A DNA stretch of 64,000 nucleotides. Source: Limnanthes douglasii subsp. nivea (taxonomy: Eukaryota; Streptophyta; Magnoliopsida; Brassicales; Limnanthaceae). The translations under genes and the position numbers were made by a program. Each line of letters begins with the position of its first letter. Positions within the stretch are counted from its first letter, which is position 1. The notes under the pieces were generated by a model. That model ran no database searches. It saw nothing but the letters and a program-made list of their open reading frames with translations, and had not been told where the DNA came from. Shown in pieces: positions 33,713-47,380 of the stretch. The DNA is taken from NCBI GenBank assembly GCA_036936605.1, contig JAUPFV010000005.1, positions 123,870,453-123,934,452 on the forward strand. The letters are read 5' to 3'.

Positions 33713-34630
33713 GTATAAAAAACTAGTAAATAAAACACATATCAAAGAATCGCACAGATTAAGGAAAGTAAATAGTATACTAAATACTTAAGTCACCGAC
33801 GATCTTCCACCGTCAAGAAAATATAATTGAGTAGATAGATTACAAATGTTGATCGAAGATTGTAAAAAATTATATAGAAGAAGACCTTGTTCATAGTTTA
33901 TATTAATAGTTTTAGTAATTAGTTTTGAGAACTTTTGGAAGAGATGTATTGTTTGAAAGATTATCTATTTATTAAGAAGAAACTAAAAAAAGAAAATCAG
34001 AACAACTCAAAATATCTATTTTTATCAACATCTATTTTATCATAAAAACTATATCAAATCGAACATATGATTTGATGAAAAAAATCCATATAGGATATCT
34101 AATTACGCAAATATGATATCTGATTTGCAATTGAAAAAAATCTAAACAAGACTCTAAAGGATGAGAACCAACTATGTAGTATATATATCTTGTTCACTAT
34201 TCTTACAACATTTTTTATACTTCTAACACAATAATTATACGTCAAATCTTATTTTCTTAATCAATTTTTCTAATGGTTTTGAATTGAGATTAAAAAAATC
34301 CGAACAAATGTTGTTGAAGTATCTTTAACGAGTAGAAGAAGAGTGAGATGCAGAGTACAAAGACATAATAAACTATTTAATATATCTATAATGTTTGAAA
34401 AATATAAGTTATTTAAAAATTCCAACAACTTTAAAGATATATTTTCAAGATCTAATAAACTATTAGTTGAAAGATTTAATAAACTATTTAAAATATATAA
34501 TAGTTAAAAGATATAAAAACTCCAACAATTTCAAAGATGTGGTTTAAAGATATAATACACTATTATTAAAAGATCTAATAAATTATTGAGAATATCTAAT
34601 CTTTAAAAGATATAAATATACAAAAAACAT

Positions 34631-34695
<65 letters not shown>

Positions 34696-35674
34696 GATCT
34701 AATATAGTTGGAAAGCTACATCTAATGGTTTGGTTTAAAGTTCTAAAGATTCCAATAACTTTAAAAAAAATAGTTTAAATATCTAATAAAATATTAACTA
34801 AACATTTAATAAAGTATTAAATTATCTAAATAAAACCAAAAAATATCAAATAACAATCTCAAATATTTTGTTTATTATATATATATATATATATATATAT
34901 TCATATATCCTAGTTTATCTTATTCGACTAATTAACGTATATAAATTAATTCGTAATAAATATATTTTTAAGAAATAATAAACTATTAAATATGACGAAT
35001 ACTACAATAGAGTAAAAATATAACGGCATAAATCTGTCACGACACCATAAGAATATTATAGCAGCAATGAAATTTGTCACAAGACCATAAAAATTGTTAA
35101 ATGTATGAAGAGACGAAATAAGATGTAAAGATAAACACATCTAATTCTGGGAATATTTATACCCTCACGTGGTTTTAGATATTTTCTTCACTTCTATTTT
35201 TATTTTTATAAACATTAAATATATATTAATAATATTTCAGTGTTACGAGGCATCCAAAAAACATGTAAATGTAGTCGGAAAACACCAAACACCTATATAC
35301 AACAAGAAAATAATATAAAAATATATAAAAATTACCGAAATACATAAATTACTAAAGAATATATGAGATTATCAAAAACACATAAAAAATATATTGGATC
35401 CACAACGTCATAGTACGAAAATCTAAACCTATATCCAAAAGATGTAGATCCAACATCGGGTGTATGAGAGATGGAGACAACTACTTGAGAAACATAGGCA
35501 AAAGAGTGAAATAAGAGTTTCGAACCTTTATGTTGCTTTAATTCTATATTATCGAGACAATAAAAAAAAGGGCAAGGCTAAACTAAGAACCGTTTTTATT
35601 ATAACGAGACTCCGTTATAATGAGATCTCATTTGGTTATTTATGAGAATCCAAATTTTACTTAAATACCCTTGG
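33713..35674. other. AT-rich non-coding DNA with TA microsatellites, copy 1
   Basis: No gene. Repeated AAGATCTAATAAACTATT words occur at 34370-34600. A TA run of about 58 bases lies at 34634-34691 and a shorter one near 34879-34900. An inverted pair TTATAACGAGACTCCGTTATAA lies near 35600. Confidence 0.6.
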
Positions 35675-36362
35675 TATAAAAGCTCTTTTTAAGCCAACTC
35701 TCGCTATTTTCTCTTTTCTCTAACCTAAAACCTCTCAAATTCGTCGATCCAAAAACACGAGATTTTCCAAATCTAAAGTTGCAAACACGTTAAGTTATGT
35801 ATTCTCTATTTATTGATGTGATTATTTTAGAATTTAGTTTGGTATTTTTAGTGATATTTAGATTTTTAGTTTCAGCCTAAAAACTATAATTTTTCTATGA
35901 TTCTTGTTGTTGTTTGGAAAGATAATTATAGGTATATGTTTAGTTAAGTGCTTATGTATGTTTTGGTATGTGTTTTGTTTTGATTTCGTTGAGTTCAAAA
36001 GGATTTAGAATCGAATGGTATGGTTGCTGTTAGAAGCGAATTCGTAAAATCTGGGTGCCTAAATTTGGCGAAATCGTGAACCTAGTGTTCACAAATTCGC
36101 CAAACTGGGCACCGACATTTTGCGATTTCACGAGTTATTTTAGGTCCAAATTACGAACACTTTATTCGCGATATTTCCAAATCTGGGCATACAATGTTCG
36201 CGATTTGGCGTATTTGGTTAAATTATGTCTGCTAGACCCCAAATTGACATAGTTATTCATTGCGCAAGTATATGTCTTTCATTTAAATATATATATTAAC
36301 GTGTTATAAAAAAAAATTGGGTTTGATTTGGTATGTAATAATATTTGTTTTGTATTTTTGGC
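35675..36362 (+). promoter_or_regulatory. TATA box and 5' leader of the PMD pseudogene, copy 1
   Basis: TATAAAAG at 35675-35682 is followed about 30 bases on by a pyrimidine-rich stretch (CTCGCTATTTTCTCTTTTC), the usual look of a plant transcription start. The interval to the first ATG near 36363 looks like leader plus a leader intron. It contains repeated TTCGCGAT and TTCGCCAAA words and a GTGAACCTAGTGTTCAC hairpin near 36076. Inferred only. Confidence 0.4.
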
Positions 36363-36960
36363 ATGTCTCGTAGACAACAGTGTAATCCTGTTTTTGGATC
36401 GGAGTACGATGTTACGGACACTGAGAAGCGTGATCCTTGTTCGCGGTCAGTTAGGCATCAGCGACGCGCCGATCTTCCTGCGCCTGCAGCTTCCCATAGC
36501 AGTTGGTCTCTCGATCAGCAATTTAGAGAGTCAATCCCCATGTCCTAGGATTTATTCGGAGATGAATGAGTATAAACTTCACGAGGCATATAACATCTTC
36601 AAGGGCAAGGTAACTTTCGATTGGTTTAATGTGTAGTGAATGCTATCTTATCTATTGTTTAATTTACTTAAATATTGTGTAGGCTCGTCGACCCATGCAG
36701 TGCTACATGATGTACGGTACCTATCGGGCGTGAGGATCTTACTGGCAAAAGTAACGTAAAAGAGTAGGTTATGGCTTCTTCTTTTGCTCTCCTCTCCTCA
36801 TCGGCTGCTTCACGCGTTGGTCTACCAACGTGCACCTAGTACTTGGGGCGATTATCAAAAGGTGGCATATGGAGACCAATAACTTCTATTTCTCATTCGA
36901 TGATATGACGTCCACTCCATCACTGGTCTTCCGATATAGGTGAGGGTTTTGGCCTTTAGA
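36363..36960 (+). pseudogene. PMD (MAIN-like) pseudogene, 5' part, copy 1, cut by the duplication junction
   Basis: A start at 36363 gives MSRRQQCNPVFGSEYDV..., a polar N-terminus, up to a stop at 36546; a different frame (MNEYKLHEAYNIFKGK) continues to a probable donor AAG|GTAACT at 36609. After an acceptor TTGTGTAG near 36682, and beyond stops, 36838-36930 encodes LGAIIKRWHMETNNFYFSF and DDMTSTP, the PMD pattern xxVERWxPETHTFHLPxGEMTITL. The homology ends at 36960, where the second copy of the block begins, so the C-terminal half is missing here and present only after copy 2. Confidence 0.6.
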
Positions 36961-37029
36961 ATATGATGGGTTTAAATGATCATATTCTTTAAAATGATCA
37001 TATTTTTTAAAATGATCATATTTTTTAAA

Positions 37030-37484
37030 ATGATGTCCGTGATTTCATCTTTTTGAATAACGTCGATGCTATTTGCTTATTTGAAACCAAAGTTAATATT
37101 GATAATGTTCACCATATCATGACTACTATATTGTGTTGATTGCATTACAATACAAACCATGAAAACCACTATGACGGTTGAATTTGGATTGCTTGGAACC
37201 CGAGTGTTTGTAATATTATCCTCGGATTCACCTCCCCCCAAATAAATAAATTGTAGCTTAACCTGGCTTGCTAGGAGTCTAACCTTCAACCGCACAGCTG
37301 TTTATGGCTTCAATGAGCCATCCGTCCGTCAGCCCCTTTGGAGATATTTGGCCTCCATTGCTCAGAACAATGCTTTAAATCATTGGGTTGTCATGGGAAA
37401 CTTTAATGCGATATGTGACCCCTCGGAGCGATCCAACTCTGAAATCCACTAGAACAACTCTATCTCTCTGTTTAATGATTGTTG
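37030..37484 (+). pseudogene. LINE endonuclease, N-terminal part, copy 2
   Basis: Same content as 20421-20876. One difference is informative: the catalytic GDFN box reads G-N-F-N (AAC at 37399-37401 instead of GAC), a lesion private to this copy. It is interrupted at 37484 by copia copy 2. Confidence 0.85.
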
Positions 37485-38253
37485 TGATAGAAATACTTTA
37501 CGGATTTCTAATCTAACTTATTGAACCATGAAGTTAAATCATCCTATAATAATGCGGAATACATACTTACAGGATGTAGACATTCTTTGATCTTCAGATT
37601 CCTGACTTAGAGCAGATGATCGGCGATCCTTTGCTAGGTTATTGATTCTTCTAAGAGATGGCAACCAAAACACACTTTTGTAATTGATTCGAAGGAAGAA
37701 TCAATTTGTTTTTCTTAAAGGATTTTCTCTCTGTATTTTCTTTCGTTGCTTTCAAGAATGAGAAACTCATTCTTATATAGAACTGAAGTGAGAAAAACGG
37801 TTCTTCATTAAGTAATTGTTTGTAACTTCCAGACATTTACTTAACGAAGACCAGTAACGGTTCTTCTCACTTAATTGTCTGTAACTTCTAGACAGTTACT
37901 TAATGAAGACCAGTAACGGTTCTTCTCTCTTAATTGTCTGTAACTTCCAGACAGTTACTTAATGAAGACCAGTCCTTATTAAATTGTCACTCTTAGGGAC
38001 CATAACCCAGTACTATTTTGTTTTACAAAATAACCCCAAAACTTTACGTTTTGCTTAAGTTGTTGATTTCCGAATCCAATCCTTCACAGTATTCGGAATT
38101 AAACCTAGTATCTATACAATTACCTCCATGATACATATTTTATCTACTAGTCTGTTCTTTTATTTATGATTACTTTTATTGGACTAATATTAACGATAGT
38201 TCGATACATCGATACGACATGTGACGGTCCTACTTAATGGAGAAATTCCAACA
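37485..38253 (-). repeat. 3' LTR of copia, copy 2
   Basis: 769 bases, much closer to the 3' LTR of copy 1 than to the 5' LTR of its own copy. It has AACCCAGTACTATTTTG where copy 1 has AACCCGGTACTTTTTGG. Its U3 triplicate is at about 37799-37973. Confidence 0.9.
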
Positions 38254-38675
38254 ATCTCCCACTTGGATCATCATATGCTACTATAGGATGCATCCACTTA
38301 ATGAACGTTCTAAATTTCTATCGTCACATAGATAACCTTAACAATCTCGTAAATGACTATTAACAACATACGACTAAAGTCATCATCAATGCATTTCAAG
38401 CGGCAAATAGATGCATCAGTAATCACGATATCGTAACAATCAACTACATGGATCTATCATGGTGCATAGCATAAGAATAGTATGAAATGTAATCTTACAT
38501 ATCTATTCTTAACTAGTCCCACTTAATTGGAGGTCTACTTACAGCAGAGTACGAATAATCAAATACAAGAGCACACTGAAAACTTGTATATAAATATGTT
38601 TGCATTAATGACCTTAAGTTCGCGAATATCATAATACAAACAAATTTAATAGCTTAATACAAACTCTTACTGAAA

Positions 38676-41600
38676 CTAATAATCCTCTAAGTACACAACA
38701 CCCATGTTAATGGTGTGTTCAATAAAAACTTTAGGTACTAATGCCTTCGTAAGAGGATATGCTAACATTGAGTTTGTCCCTATTTTCTCCACACTAATTT
38801 GACCACTCTGTACTCTCTCTTTAACAGACAGGAACTTGATATCTACATGTTTGGACTTAACCGAGCTCCTATTACTGTTTGAATACTGAACTGCCGAGTT
38901 ATTGTCACAATATAATCTAAGGGGTTTTTCTATCCCTTCTACGATTCGCAGTCCCGTGACAAAATTTCGCAGCCAAAGCGCCTGATTGGATGCCTCGAGA
39001 AACAAGCAACAAATTCCGCAGCCATAGTGGAAGATGCAATGAGTGTTTGTTTAAGACTTTTCCATGATATTGCACCTCCCGCTAAAAGGAATATAATGCC
39101 TGAGGTTGAACGACGAGAATCCTCACATCCGACGAAATCCGAGTCGGAATACCCTATGACCTCTAGTTTATCCGACTTCTTATATGTTAACCTGTGATGT
39201 TTTGTTTGTTGCAAATACCGGAGAACTCTTTTGACTGCTTTCCAGTGTTCCACCCCTGGATTACTTACGTATCTCCCTAACACACCCACCACAAAAGCAA
39301 TGTCTGACCGTGTACAAACTTGAGCATACATCAGACTTCCAACAGTCAAAGCATATGGAACCTTTTGCATTTGCTGAATCTCAAGTTTTGTCTTTGGGCA
39401 TTGCTTAAGGCTAAACTTTTCACCTTTTGATATAGGGGTTTCCTTTCCTTTGCTGTTAGCCATCCCGTAACGTTGTAACATACTCTCAATATACGCCTTT
39501 TGTGATAAACTCAAAATTCCATGGGATCAATTCCTGTGAATTTGAATTCCTAACACAAATGATGCATCACCAAGATCTTTCATATCGAATTTTTCCGAAA
39601 GAAATTTCTTGGTCGTATGTAACAATTCCTTATCGTTCGTGGCCAATAATATGTCATCAACATACAGCACTAGAAATATGAATTTACTCCCACTGAATTT
39701 TTGATACACACAATCCTCTACCGAATTTATCTCGAAACCAAATGAGACAATAACTTCAAGGAATTTGTGATACCACTGTCGAGACGCTCGTTTGAGACCA
39801 TAAATAGATTTCTTCAGTTTACATACCGTCGACTTTGGATTACCAGAGACAAAGTTTTCAGGTTGTAACATATAGATCGTTTCCTCAATGTCTCCATTAA
39901 GAAAGGCGGTCTTTACATCCATTTGATGGAGCTCAAGGTCGAAGTGTGCAACTAATGCCATGATTTTCCGAAAAGAATCCTTCGAAGAAACTAGAGAGAA
40001 GGTTTCTTCAAAGTCAATCCCTTCACGTTGAGTAAAACCCTTAGCTACAAGTCGCGCTTTATGCCTCTCCACATTACCCTTAGAATCCCGTTTGGTTTTA
40101 AAAATCCATTTACAACCAATCGGCTTCTTTCCTTCAGGTAATGGAACAAGCTCCCATACCGCGTTATCTTTCATTGATTTAAACTCTTCGTTCATTGCTT
40201 TAATCCAGAAGTGAGAATCAGAACTTTTCATGGCTTCGCGAACACTTAAAGGATCGTTTTCTGTTGAACCATAAAATTCTTCATGTTCTTGAAGATACAC
40301 TATATAGTCTGAAGATATAGCGCTCTTTCTTTCTCTAGTAGATCTACGCAAAGGCATAATTTCTTCATTTTGCACTTGAACTTCTTGAGGAGATAGAGTT
40401 TGTTCTTCTTGAACAACTTCATTTTGCTCCATTGGAACAACATCCATAGGAGGAATATTAACATCATCTTGAGTATCTATATGTTCTAACGAATCTGAAG
40501 TGATGATTGGCCTTCTAATTACCATATCATCATCTGACACTATAGTATCATTGTTAGAACCTTCATGAATCTCTATTGATTCTTCCTCAAAATGAATGTT
40601 CGTTACTAAATTCTTCCCCCCAAACTCTATATCCTCAAAGAATTTCGATGTACCCGTCTCAAATATATTCTTTGTGGAAGGATCATAAAACTTAAAAACC
40701 CTACTGTGCTCGGGATATCCGATGAAATAACTACTAACCGTTTTGGAGTCCAATTTCTTTTCATTCGGCCTATAAGGCTTCGCTTCAGCTGGACATCCCC
40801 AAACATGTAAATGTTTTAAACTAGGTTTACACCCAGTCCAAAGTTCATACGGTGTCTTAGTAGTTGCTTTCGTCGGAACTCTATTAAGTAGGTAGGTCGC
40901 ACATTTTATTGCTTCTCCCCAGAGTGATATAGGTAATGTTGAATGACTAATCATACTTCTTACCATATCCTTTAATGTACGGTTTCGTCTCTCAGATACT
41001 TCATTCATGTTGGGCGAACCCGGTATCGTATACTGAGGGACTATACCACACTCTTCTAGGAACTTTACAAACGGTCCATGACGTTGTTCACCTGAACCAT
41101 CATATCTCCCGTAGTATTCACCACCACAGTCCGATCTGACGCACTTAATGTCTTTAACAAGTTGTTTTTCAACTTCAGTCTTAAAGACTTTGAACTTGTC
41201 AATGGCCTCTGATTTTTCGTGAATGAGATATAGATACCCATATCGTGAAAAGTCGTCAATGAATGATACAAAATATCGTTGGCCATTCCATGATGCTGTA
41301 GGGAACGGACCGCAAATGTCTGTATGTATCAAATCCAAGACCCCTTTCGCTCTGTATGCATCTAATCGTTTCACTTTGGTCTGTTTTCCTTTTATACATT
41401 CAACGCAAACGTTGAAGTCCGAAAAATCCAGTTCACTTAATAAACCTTCTGAAACAAGCTTTTCAATTCTATTTCTAGAAATGTGACATAATCGCTTGTG
41501 CCAAAGTTTTGCTGATTTTTCCATTTTACAATTTAGTTTTCCAGGTACATCTACATTCATTATCTCGTTGTGATCCTTTATAGTATCCAATAAATACAAG

Positions 41601-42002
41601 TTATCATTTTCTATTAACTTTCCAGAACCAACAACATTACCATGTAAATAAAGACATAAACTTTCATTTCCAAATAGACAAGAATAACTTAATTTGTCCA
41701 ACAACAGAAAAGAAATTAGGTTCCTTCGAAAAGAAGGTACATACAATACGTCTTTTAAATACAAAAATGTCCACTGGTAAGCAGCAAACGAAAATCACAG
41801 ATAGAATGAACTAAACACGAACTGCCATCAGCTGTATAGATGGATGTTTCACCATCACTCAGGCTTCGGTTTCTTATCATACCCTACAAAGAAATACAAA
41901 CATGAGTTGTTGCTGCTGTATCAACCCACCAAGTATTTCTTGGCACTGAAACTAAATTGATCTGAGAACAGACCATAGAAGTGAAAATACCTTTGGCTTT
42001 CA
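38676..42002 (-). pseudogene. Copia pol, copy 2
   Basis: Same domains as copy 1: integrase [16 protein letters not shown] and SERRNRT, RT YVDDILL, RNase H SDSDFVGCEDSRRSTSG. It shares the TGA between RT and RNase H (39527-39529). A private two-base insertion near 38998 shifts the last third of RNase H, so LYCDNNSA is in another frame. It keeps V in DSDFVGC, the usual residue, where copy 1 has F, showing independent drift in both copies. Confidence 0.92.
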
Positions 42003-42800
42003 TCATAGCCCTCCATTTTTCACATTTTTTCTTAAAGTGCCCTGGTTTCTTACAATGGAAGCAACGCCCTTTACCAGACGTACCCTTATGCTTCTTTGTC
42101 CCGAACCGGATGCATGTGCATCTGAACCTTCATACTTTCTCTTAATTCCCTTATCCACCTGAGCTTTCACCATTTGCACTTCTGGATGTTCTTGCTTCAT
42201 CTTTTCCTCCTCTTGCGCTGCCTGAGAGATGAGCTCGTTGAGAGTCCATTTCTCGCGCTGACAGTTATAAGAAGTTTCAAAGTTCTTATACTGAGGAGGG
42301 AAAGAGTGAAAAGCAAATCTTACCACAACATCTTCGGGAAGGTCAATCTTAAGTGCTTTCAGTTTGGAAGCGATGTTTGACATTTCCAAGATGTGCTCAC
42401 GAACAGTCCCTTTGCCATGATATTTCATAAAGGCTAGCTTAATAAGCAGCGTCTTAATCTCTACTTTATCGTTCTTGGCAAAACATTTCTCTACCTCTTC
42501 GAGAAATATTTTCGCATTAGTGATCTCAGGTTAAACTGCACCACGGAATGCTAATGGAATTGCTTGCTTCATGATCCCTAGACTTATCCTGTTCGACTTT
42601 TCCCACGCCTCTGACTCTTTCTTCTCCGTAGGAGAACTATCATCAGTGAGAGGTTTAGGTTCATCGACCCTTAATGCTAAGTCGTAATCATGGCACATCA
42701 AGTGCAGCAACATATCTTCTTTCCACAGCTGAAAGTTGCTCCCATTAAGTATGAGTGCCTTTTTGCCTTCTGGGTTATAGAAATACGAATTTGCTAACAT
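42003..42800 (-). pseudogene. Copia gag, copy 2
   Basis: The start corresponds to the ATG at 42800. It has the same TAA (42531-42533) and the same frameshift before the zinc knuckle (near 42100) as copy 1. Small differences include NFQLWKEDM for NFELWKEDM and VVRFAFHSF for VVRFVFHSF. Confidence 0.88.
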
Positions 42801-43807
42801 AACAAAATAGCCAAAAACATCCCTTAACATATAACCTCCATAATATTTAACAAATAAACATAGCATAATAAAACATACTCTTACAACATCAATAAGATAC
42901 CTTTGGGCAAGCATATTAATTTGTATATGTATGAGTTTGAGCATAATTAATGTTGATCCTTCTAATTGACAAGAAAAAAAAAATCTTCCTTTGGGCCGAT
43001 TTTTTTTTAGTTCAATTTTCTTAATGATCAATTCACAAATAACTATCTCGTGTCTAAGATTAACTATGTCAAACATTAACCTTCCTTTGGGCCGATTAAA
43101 ATTTACATACTTGTCAATCATAGACTTGTCAAAACTCTAAAATAATTAATTCAGCAATAGGGATCACTTTGGCGATATATTGAATCATTAATTATTTACC
43201 GAAGTTCGGACAACTTAAAACATGCTAATTATTTCGAAACATACTGTACGACTACCTTACTTAATGTCCAAACTATTTCGTAGTCTATGTATAATTTAAT
43301 CAAATTAAATTTACACATTAAATTTAATATATTATAATATATCTTTAATTATATTGTAATATATCTTTAATTATATTATAATATAATTCTTAATATATAT
43401 TATAATATAGTATTTATTTATATATATAAAACTTATTCATATATATACTATACTATATATTTTTATATATAATAAACTTCAATGATATAATATAATTCTC
43501 GTAATAATTCACTTATAACTTTATATAATATATAAGCAAACTTAATTACACATTTATCGGTGGTCACGTATATTTTGCCTATTCTTTAGGGAAATGACAG
43601 TTACTAAATTAATAATTTCGGATTTTAATTTAATTATATTAATTATAGTAGCCGCATACGGCATCTTTAACTGCATATATAATTATACCACCGTAATTGT
43701 TTAATTGTTTGTGTAATTTCCGATAACCGACATCATATCTAATATATAGATCTAATATATATGATCTAATTTTATAATCTGAAAAACTAAGAATTTAATT
43801 TCATGGT
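42801..43807 (-). other. 5' leader of copia, copy 2
   Basis: AT-rich leader equivalent to 26191-27196. A longer chance frame in front of gag (to 43121) arises from one extra A in a poly-A run near 42975; it is not counted as coding. Confidence 0.6.
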
Positions 43808-43820
43808 GGCTGTGATACCA
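43808..43820 (-). promoter_or_regulatory. Copia primer binding site, copy 2
   Basis: The minus strand reads TGGTATCACAGCC, the same as in copy 1, two bases from the 5' LTR at 43823. Confidence 0.8.
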
Positions 43821-43822
43821 CT

Positions 43823-44591
43823 TGATAGAAATACTTTACGGATTTCTAATCTAACTTATTGAATTATGAAGTTAAATCATCCTATAATAATGCGAAATAA
43901 ATACTTACAGGATGTAGACATTCTTTGATCTTCAGATTCCTGACTTAGAGCAGATGATCGACGATCCTTTGCTAAGTTATTGATTCTTCTAAGAGATGGC
44001 AACCAAAACACACTTTTGTAATTGATTCGAAGGAAGAATCAATTTGTTTTTCTTAAAGGATTTTCTCTCTGTATTTTCTTTTGTTGCTTTCAAAAATGAG
44101 AAACTCCTTCTTATATAGAACTGAAGTGAGAAAAACGGTTCTTCATTAAGTAATTATTTGTAACTTCCAGACATTTACTTAACGAAGACCAGTAACGGTT
44201 CTTCTCTCTTAATTGTCTATAACTTCCAGATAGTTACTTAATGAAGACCAGTAACGGTTCTTCTCTCTTAATTGTCTGTAACTTCCAGACAGTTACTTAA
44301 TGAAGACCAGTCCTTATTAAATTGCCACTCTTAGGGACCATAACCCGGTATTATTTTGTTTTACAAAATAACCCTAAAACTTTACGTTTTGCTTAAGTTG
44401 TTTATTTCCGAATCCAATCCTTCACAGTATTCGGAATTAAACCTAGTATCTATACAATTACCTCCATGATACATATTTTATCTACTAGTCCGTTCTTTTC
44501 TTTATGATTACTTTTATTGGACTAATATTAACGATAGTTCGATACATCGATACGACATGTGACAATCCAACTTAATGGAGAAATTCCAACA
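43823..44591 (-). repeat. 5' LTR of copia, copy 2
   Basis: 769 bases, nearly identical to 27212-27980. It shares the 5'-LTR-specific bases (GAATTATG, ATGCGAAATAAA), which separates it from both 3' LTRs. Confidence 0.9.
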
Positions 44592-47380
44592 TGTTGCCGT
44601 ATTTGCTGCCCTGATGAATTGCGGGCCTCCGGGTTCCAGTATTCGTGGTCTAACCATCAGATTGGCAACCCAATCTCCTCTAAAATTGATAGGGCCCTCG
44701 TCAATGGCCTCTATGACGACGCATTCCTAAATTCCTTTCCTCACTTTGACCTCCATCGCACCTCCGACCATAGCCCCATCATTCTTTACTTCTCATCTCC
44801 TTATCTCCTGAATACTAAGTTGTTCAAATACTTTAATATGTGGTGCTTCCACCCATCATCAATAGTATTGTCTCTACTAGCTCAAATATCTGTTACGGAA
44901 AGAACACTATGAACATGAGAGGGAGTTTAGCCATATCAGTCTTAGAGTAGAAGACACCCAAACTACCCTTGCTCAAGCCTAGATTAACCTCACTTCTAAC
45001 CCAACTAGCAGCTACCTTAGCTCTATTGAACATGAGGCCGCCAAAGCCTATATGTTCTATAGTCGTGTTGAGGAATCTTTCCTCAAGCAGAAATCTACGG
45101 AAACCTGACTCAAGTTTGGGGACAAAAATTCAAAATTCTTTCAACATAACATTCGTTCTCATAGGGCCAGAAACAAAATCCTTTCTATTGTCAATCTTGC
45201 ACTTCAAGAACCTTTTTGGAAACCCAAGCCCTGATAACTACTAGAGACTTGATAGAATGAGGACTGTTATCAAAACCTCAATCTCTCCCTCCGACAAGTC
45301 CAATATGATCAAGTCCATCTCAGATAACGAAATTAGAAAGGCTTTATTTGACATTGATAGCGAAAAATCCCCAGGCTTGGACGACTTTAGTGCTGGATTC
45401 TTTAAATTCTGGTCGCCGGCTATTGGCCCTGATATTTGTTCGGATATTAAACAATTTTACCATAAATGAAAAATGGACCATAACTGGAACAAAACTCTCA
45501 TTGCCCTTATCCCAAAATTGACAATCCCTCATCCCTATTGGATTATAGGCCCATTTCTTGCAACAACGTCATATATAAGATCATGGCTAATAGAATCAAA
45601 TCCTCCTTGTCCACCATAATTGACCCATCTCAATCGGCCTTTGTCCCTTACCGCTCTATTTTCGATAATATCCTCCTCACCCATGACCTAACGCATGGTT
45701 ACCAGATCAACAGTAAGAGTCCTCGATGTGCCCTAAAGCTAGACCTCATGAAGGCCATCGACAATGTCTGTTGGAGAGTTGTTTTGGATGTCATATATAT
45801 TATGGATTTCCACCTCGAAATAATTAATTGGATAATCCAATGCATTATCACCCCCTCTTTTGCGGTTTGTATTAACGGTAACCCCACTAGCTTAACTAGG
45901 GTATGAAAGGCCTCTACCAAGGAGACCTCATCTTCCGATTTTTTTTTTTTAATTGTCATGTAGGCTTTCTCAAGAATTCTTCAAAATTAAAGCAATGACC
46001 CATCATTTGGCTTCCATTCGAAATACTACAAGATCAAAATCATGAACCTCTGCTTCGCGGGTGACCTCATGATCTTTTACCATGGAAATGCATCTTCTAA
46101 TCAAGCTTATAAAGGATGACCTCAATGAATTTTCCCTTCTCTCGGGCGTTCAACTCAACCCGAACAAAAGTTAAGACTAACTCTGAGGGACTTCGGAAAG
46201 CACTAGAATTTCAATGTTCAACCTCATTGGTTTCAATGAAGGAACTCTCCCGGTCAAATACTTGGATAATGAGCTAGTCACCTCGAGGCTAGCCTACAAT
46301 GATTTCAAACCTCTTTTTCTAAAGGTTACTAATCGCATCAACTCTTGGACGTCCAAGCATCTCTCGTGTAGATCATTTTTTTTTCTTTTCGCCAGCCAAG
46401 TATACTGGTTATCTATTTTTATCCTCTTGGTGAGAGTTCTAAACAAGCTCTCCTAATTATTCTGTCGATTCCTTTGATCTGGTTCAGAGATGAAGACTAC
46501 GGGGGCTAAAATTGTATAGGATAACCTTTCCTTGCCGGCAGATGAGGGAGGCCTTGGGATCCCAAACCTCAAAGTTTGGAATCAGGCGGCCACCCTAAAG
46601 CCTTTTTGGTCTATCTTTAGAAGAAACCAAAATTCTATCTGGACCTAGTGGACCCTCACCAAGAAAATAAAGAACAAAAATTCTATCCTTAGAGACACTT
46701 TAAACATTCTCCCTCCTGTTTCAGAAGGTCACGACGTTTTCTTTTCAATTCCAAATCACTCTCGTCTCCAATTAACCGTAAGCAGCACATATGAAGCTCT
46801 CCATCCATCCAAGAACAAGGTCCTTTAGGCTTCACTTGTTTGGAATAGGAAATATTTCATTACTTGGTTGGCCATCCACTACAAGCTTACCACTCGGGAT
46901 AAACTAATTGAATAAGGGCTTGAAACCCCCCGGACTGTGTGCTCTGGTCTAACCATCCAGATTCCTGGAAGTATATCCTTATTAAATACTCATTTTCTTT
47001 CTCAGTCTAGGAATCCATTGCTAGAAAATTCAACTTAATGTTAACACTTACTTCATAGCCTTCCTGAATTGTCGAGGCTAGCTTTGGGCCCTACTGCCAC
47101 CGGAAATGGTCAACTTTGGCGCTTCGCTTTTTGCGCTACTGTCTACTAAATCTGGCGTGAAAAAAAATCCACAATCTTCACCAACAACCATTCCCTAAGT
47201 TCGGGGATCGCCTATCATATCATCTTTGACCTCTGTAATCGCTTCTATTTTCATAAAATGTAATTTTGTTTTGGACACCATATTTTGAGGCTCATTACTC
47301 TATTGTAATCAGGCCCATAACCAGTCGAACCTTGTAGACCTTTTTACATATATTTTATAACTTTTTATACCAAAAACAAA
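44592..47380 (+). pseudogene. LINE ORF2: endonuclease end, reverse transcriptase and 3' part, copy 2
   Basis: Counterpart of 27981-30765. It also has F-A-G-D at the catalytic box (46053-46064), so that change predates the duplication. It keeps LDLMKAIDNVCW intact where copy 1 has a K-to-M change and a stop, but has its own TGA near 45108 in place of TGG. These private stops show drift without selection in both copies. Confidence 0.85.

Larger units (their letters stand above)
20371..36960. repeat. Tandem segmental duplication, copy 1 (about 16.59 kb)
   Basis: The block matches 36961-53531 base for base except scattered substitutions and small indels, mainly in microsatellites. TTAGA ends the left flank (20366-20370), the first copy (36956-36960) and the second copy (53527-53531), so the junctions share five bases. 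Contents: a LINE split by a copia element, AT-rich DNA with a foldback element, and the 5' part of a PMD pseudogene. Copy-specific lesions occur on both sides. Confidence 0.95.
37485..44591 (-). mobile_element. Full-length Ty1/copia retrotransposon, copy 2 (7.1 kb)
   Basis: LTRs 37485-38253 and 43823-44591 (769 bases each), TGTTG target duplication at 37480-37484 and 44592-44596. It is the duplicate of 20877-27980, not an independent insertion: same target, same target duplication, same old lesions. It has a private two-base insertion in RNase H near 38998. Confidence 0.95.

Noticed and set aside
36055..36252. 65-aa frame before the PMD pseudogene
   Set aside because: Translation of repeated TTCGCGAT and TTCGCCAA words; lies in the probable leader, no family match.
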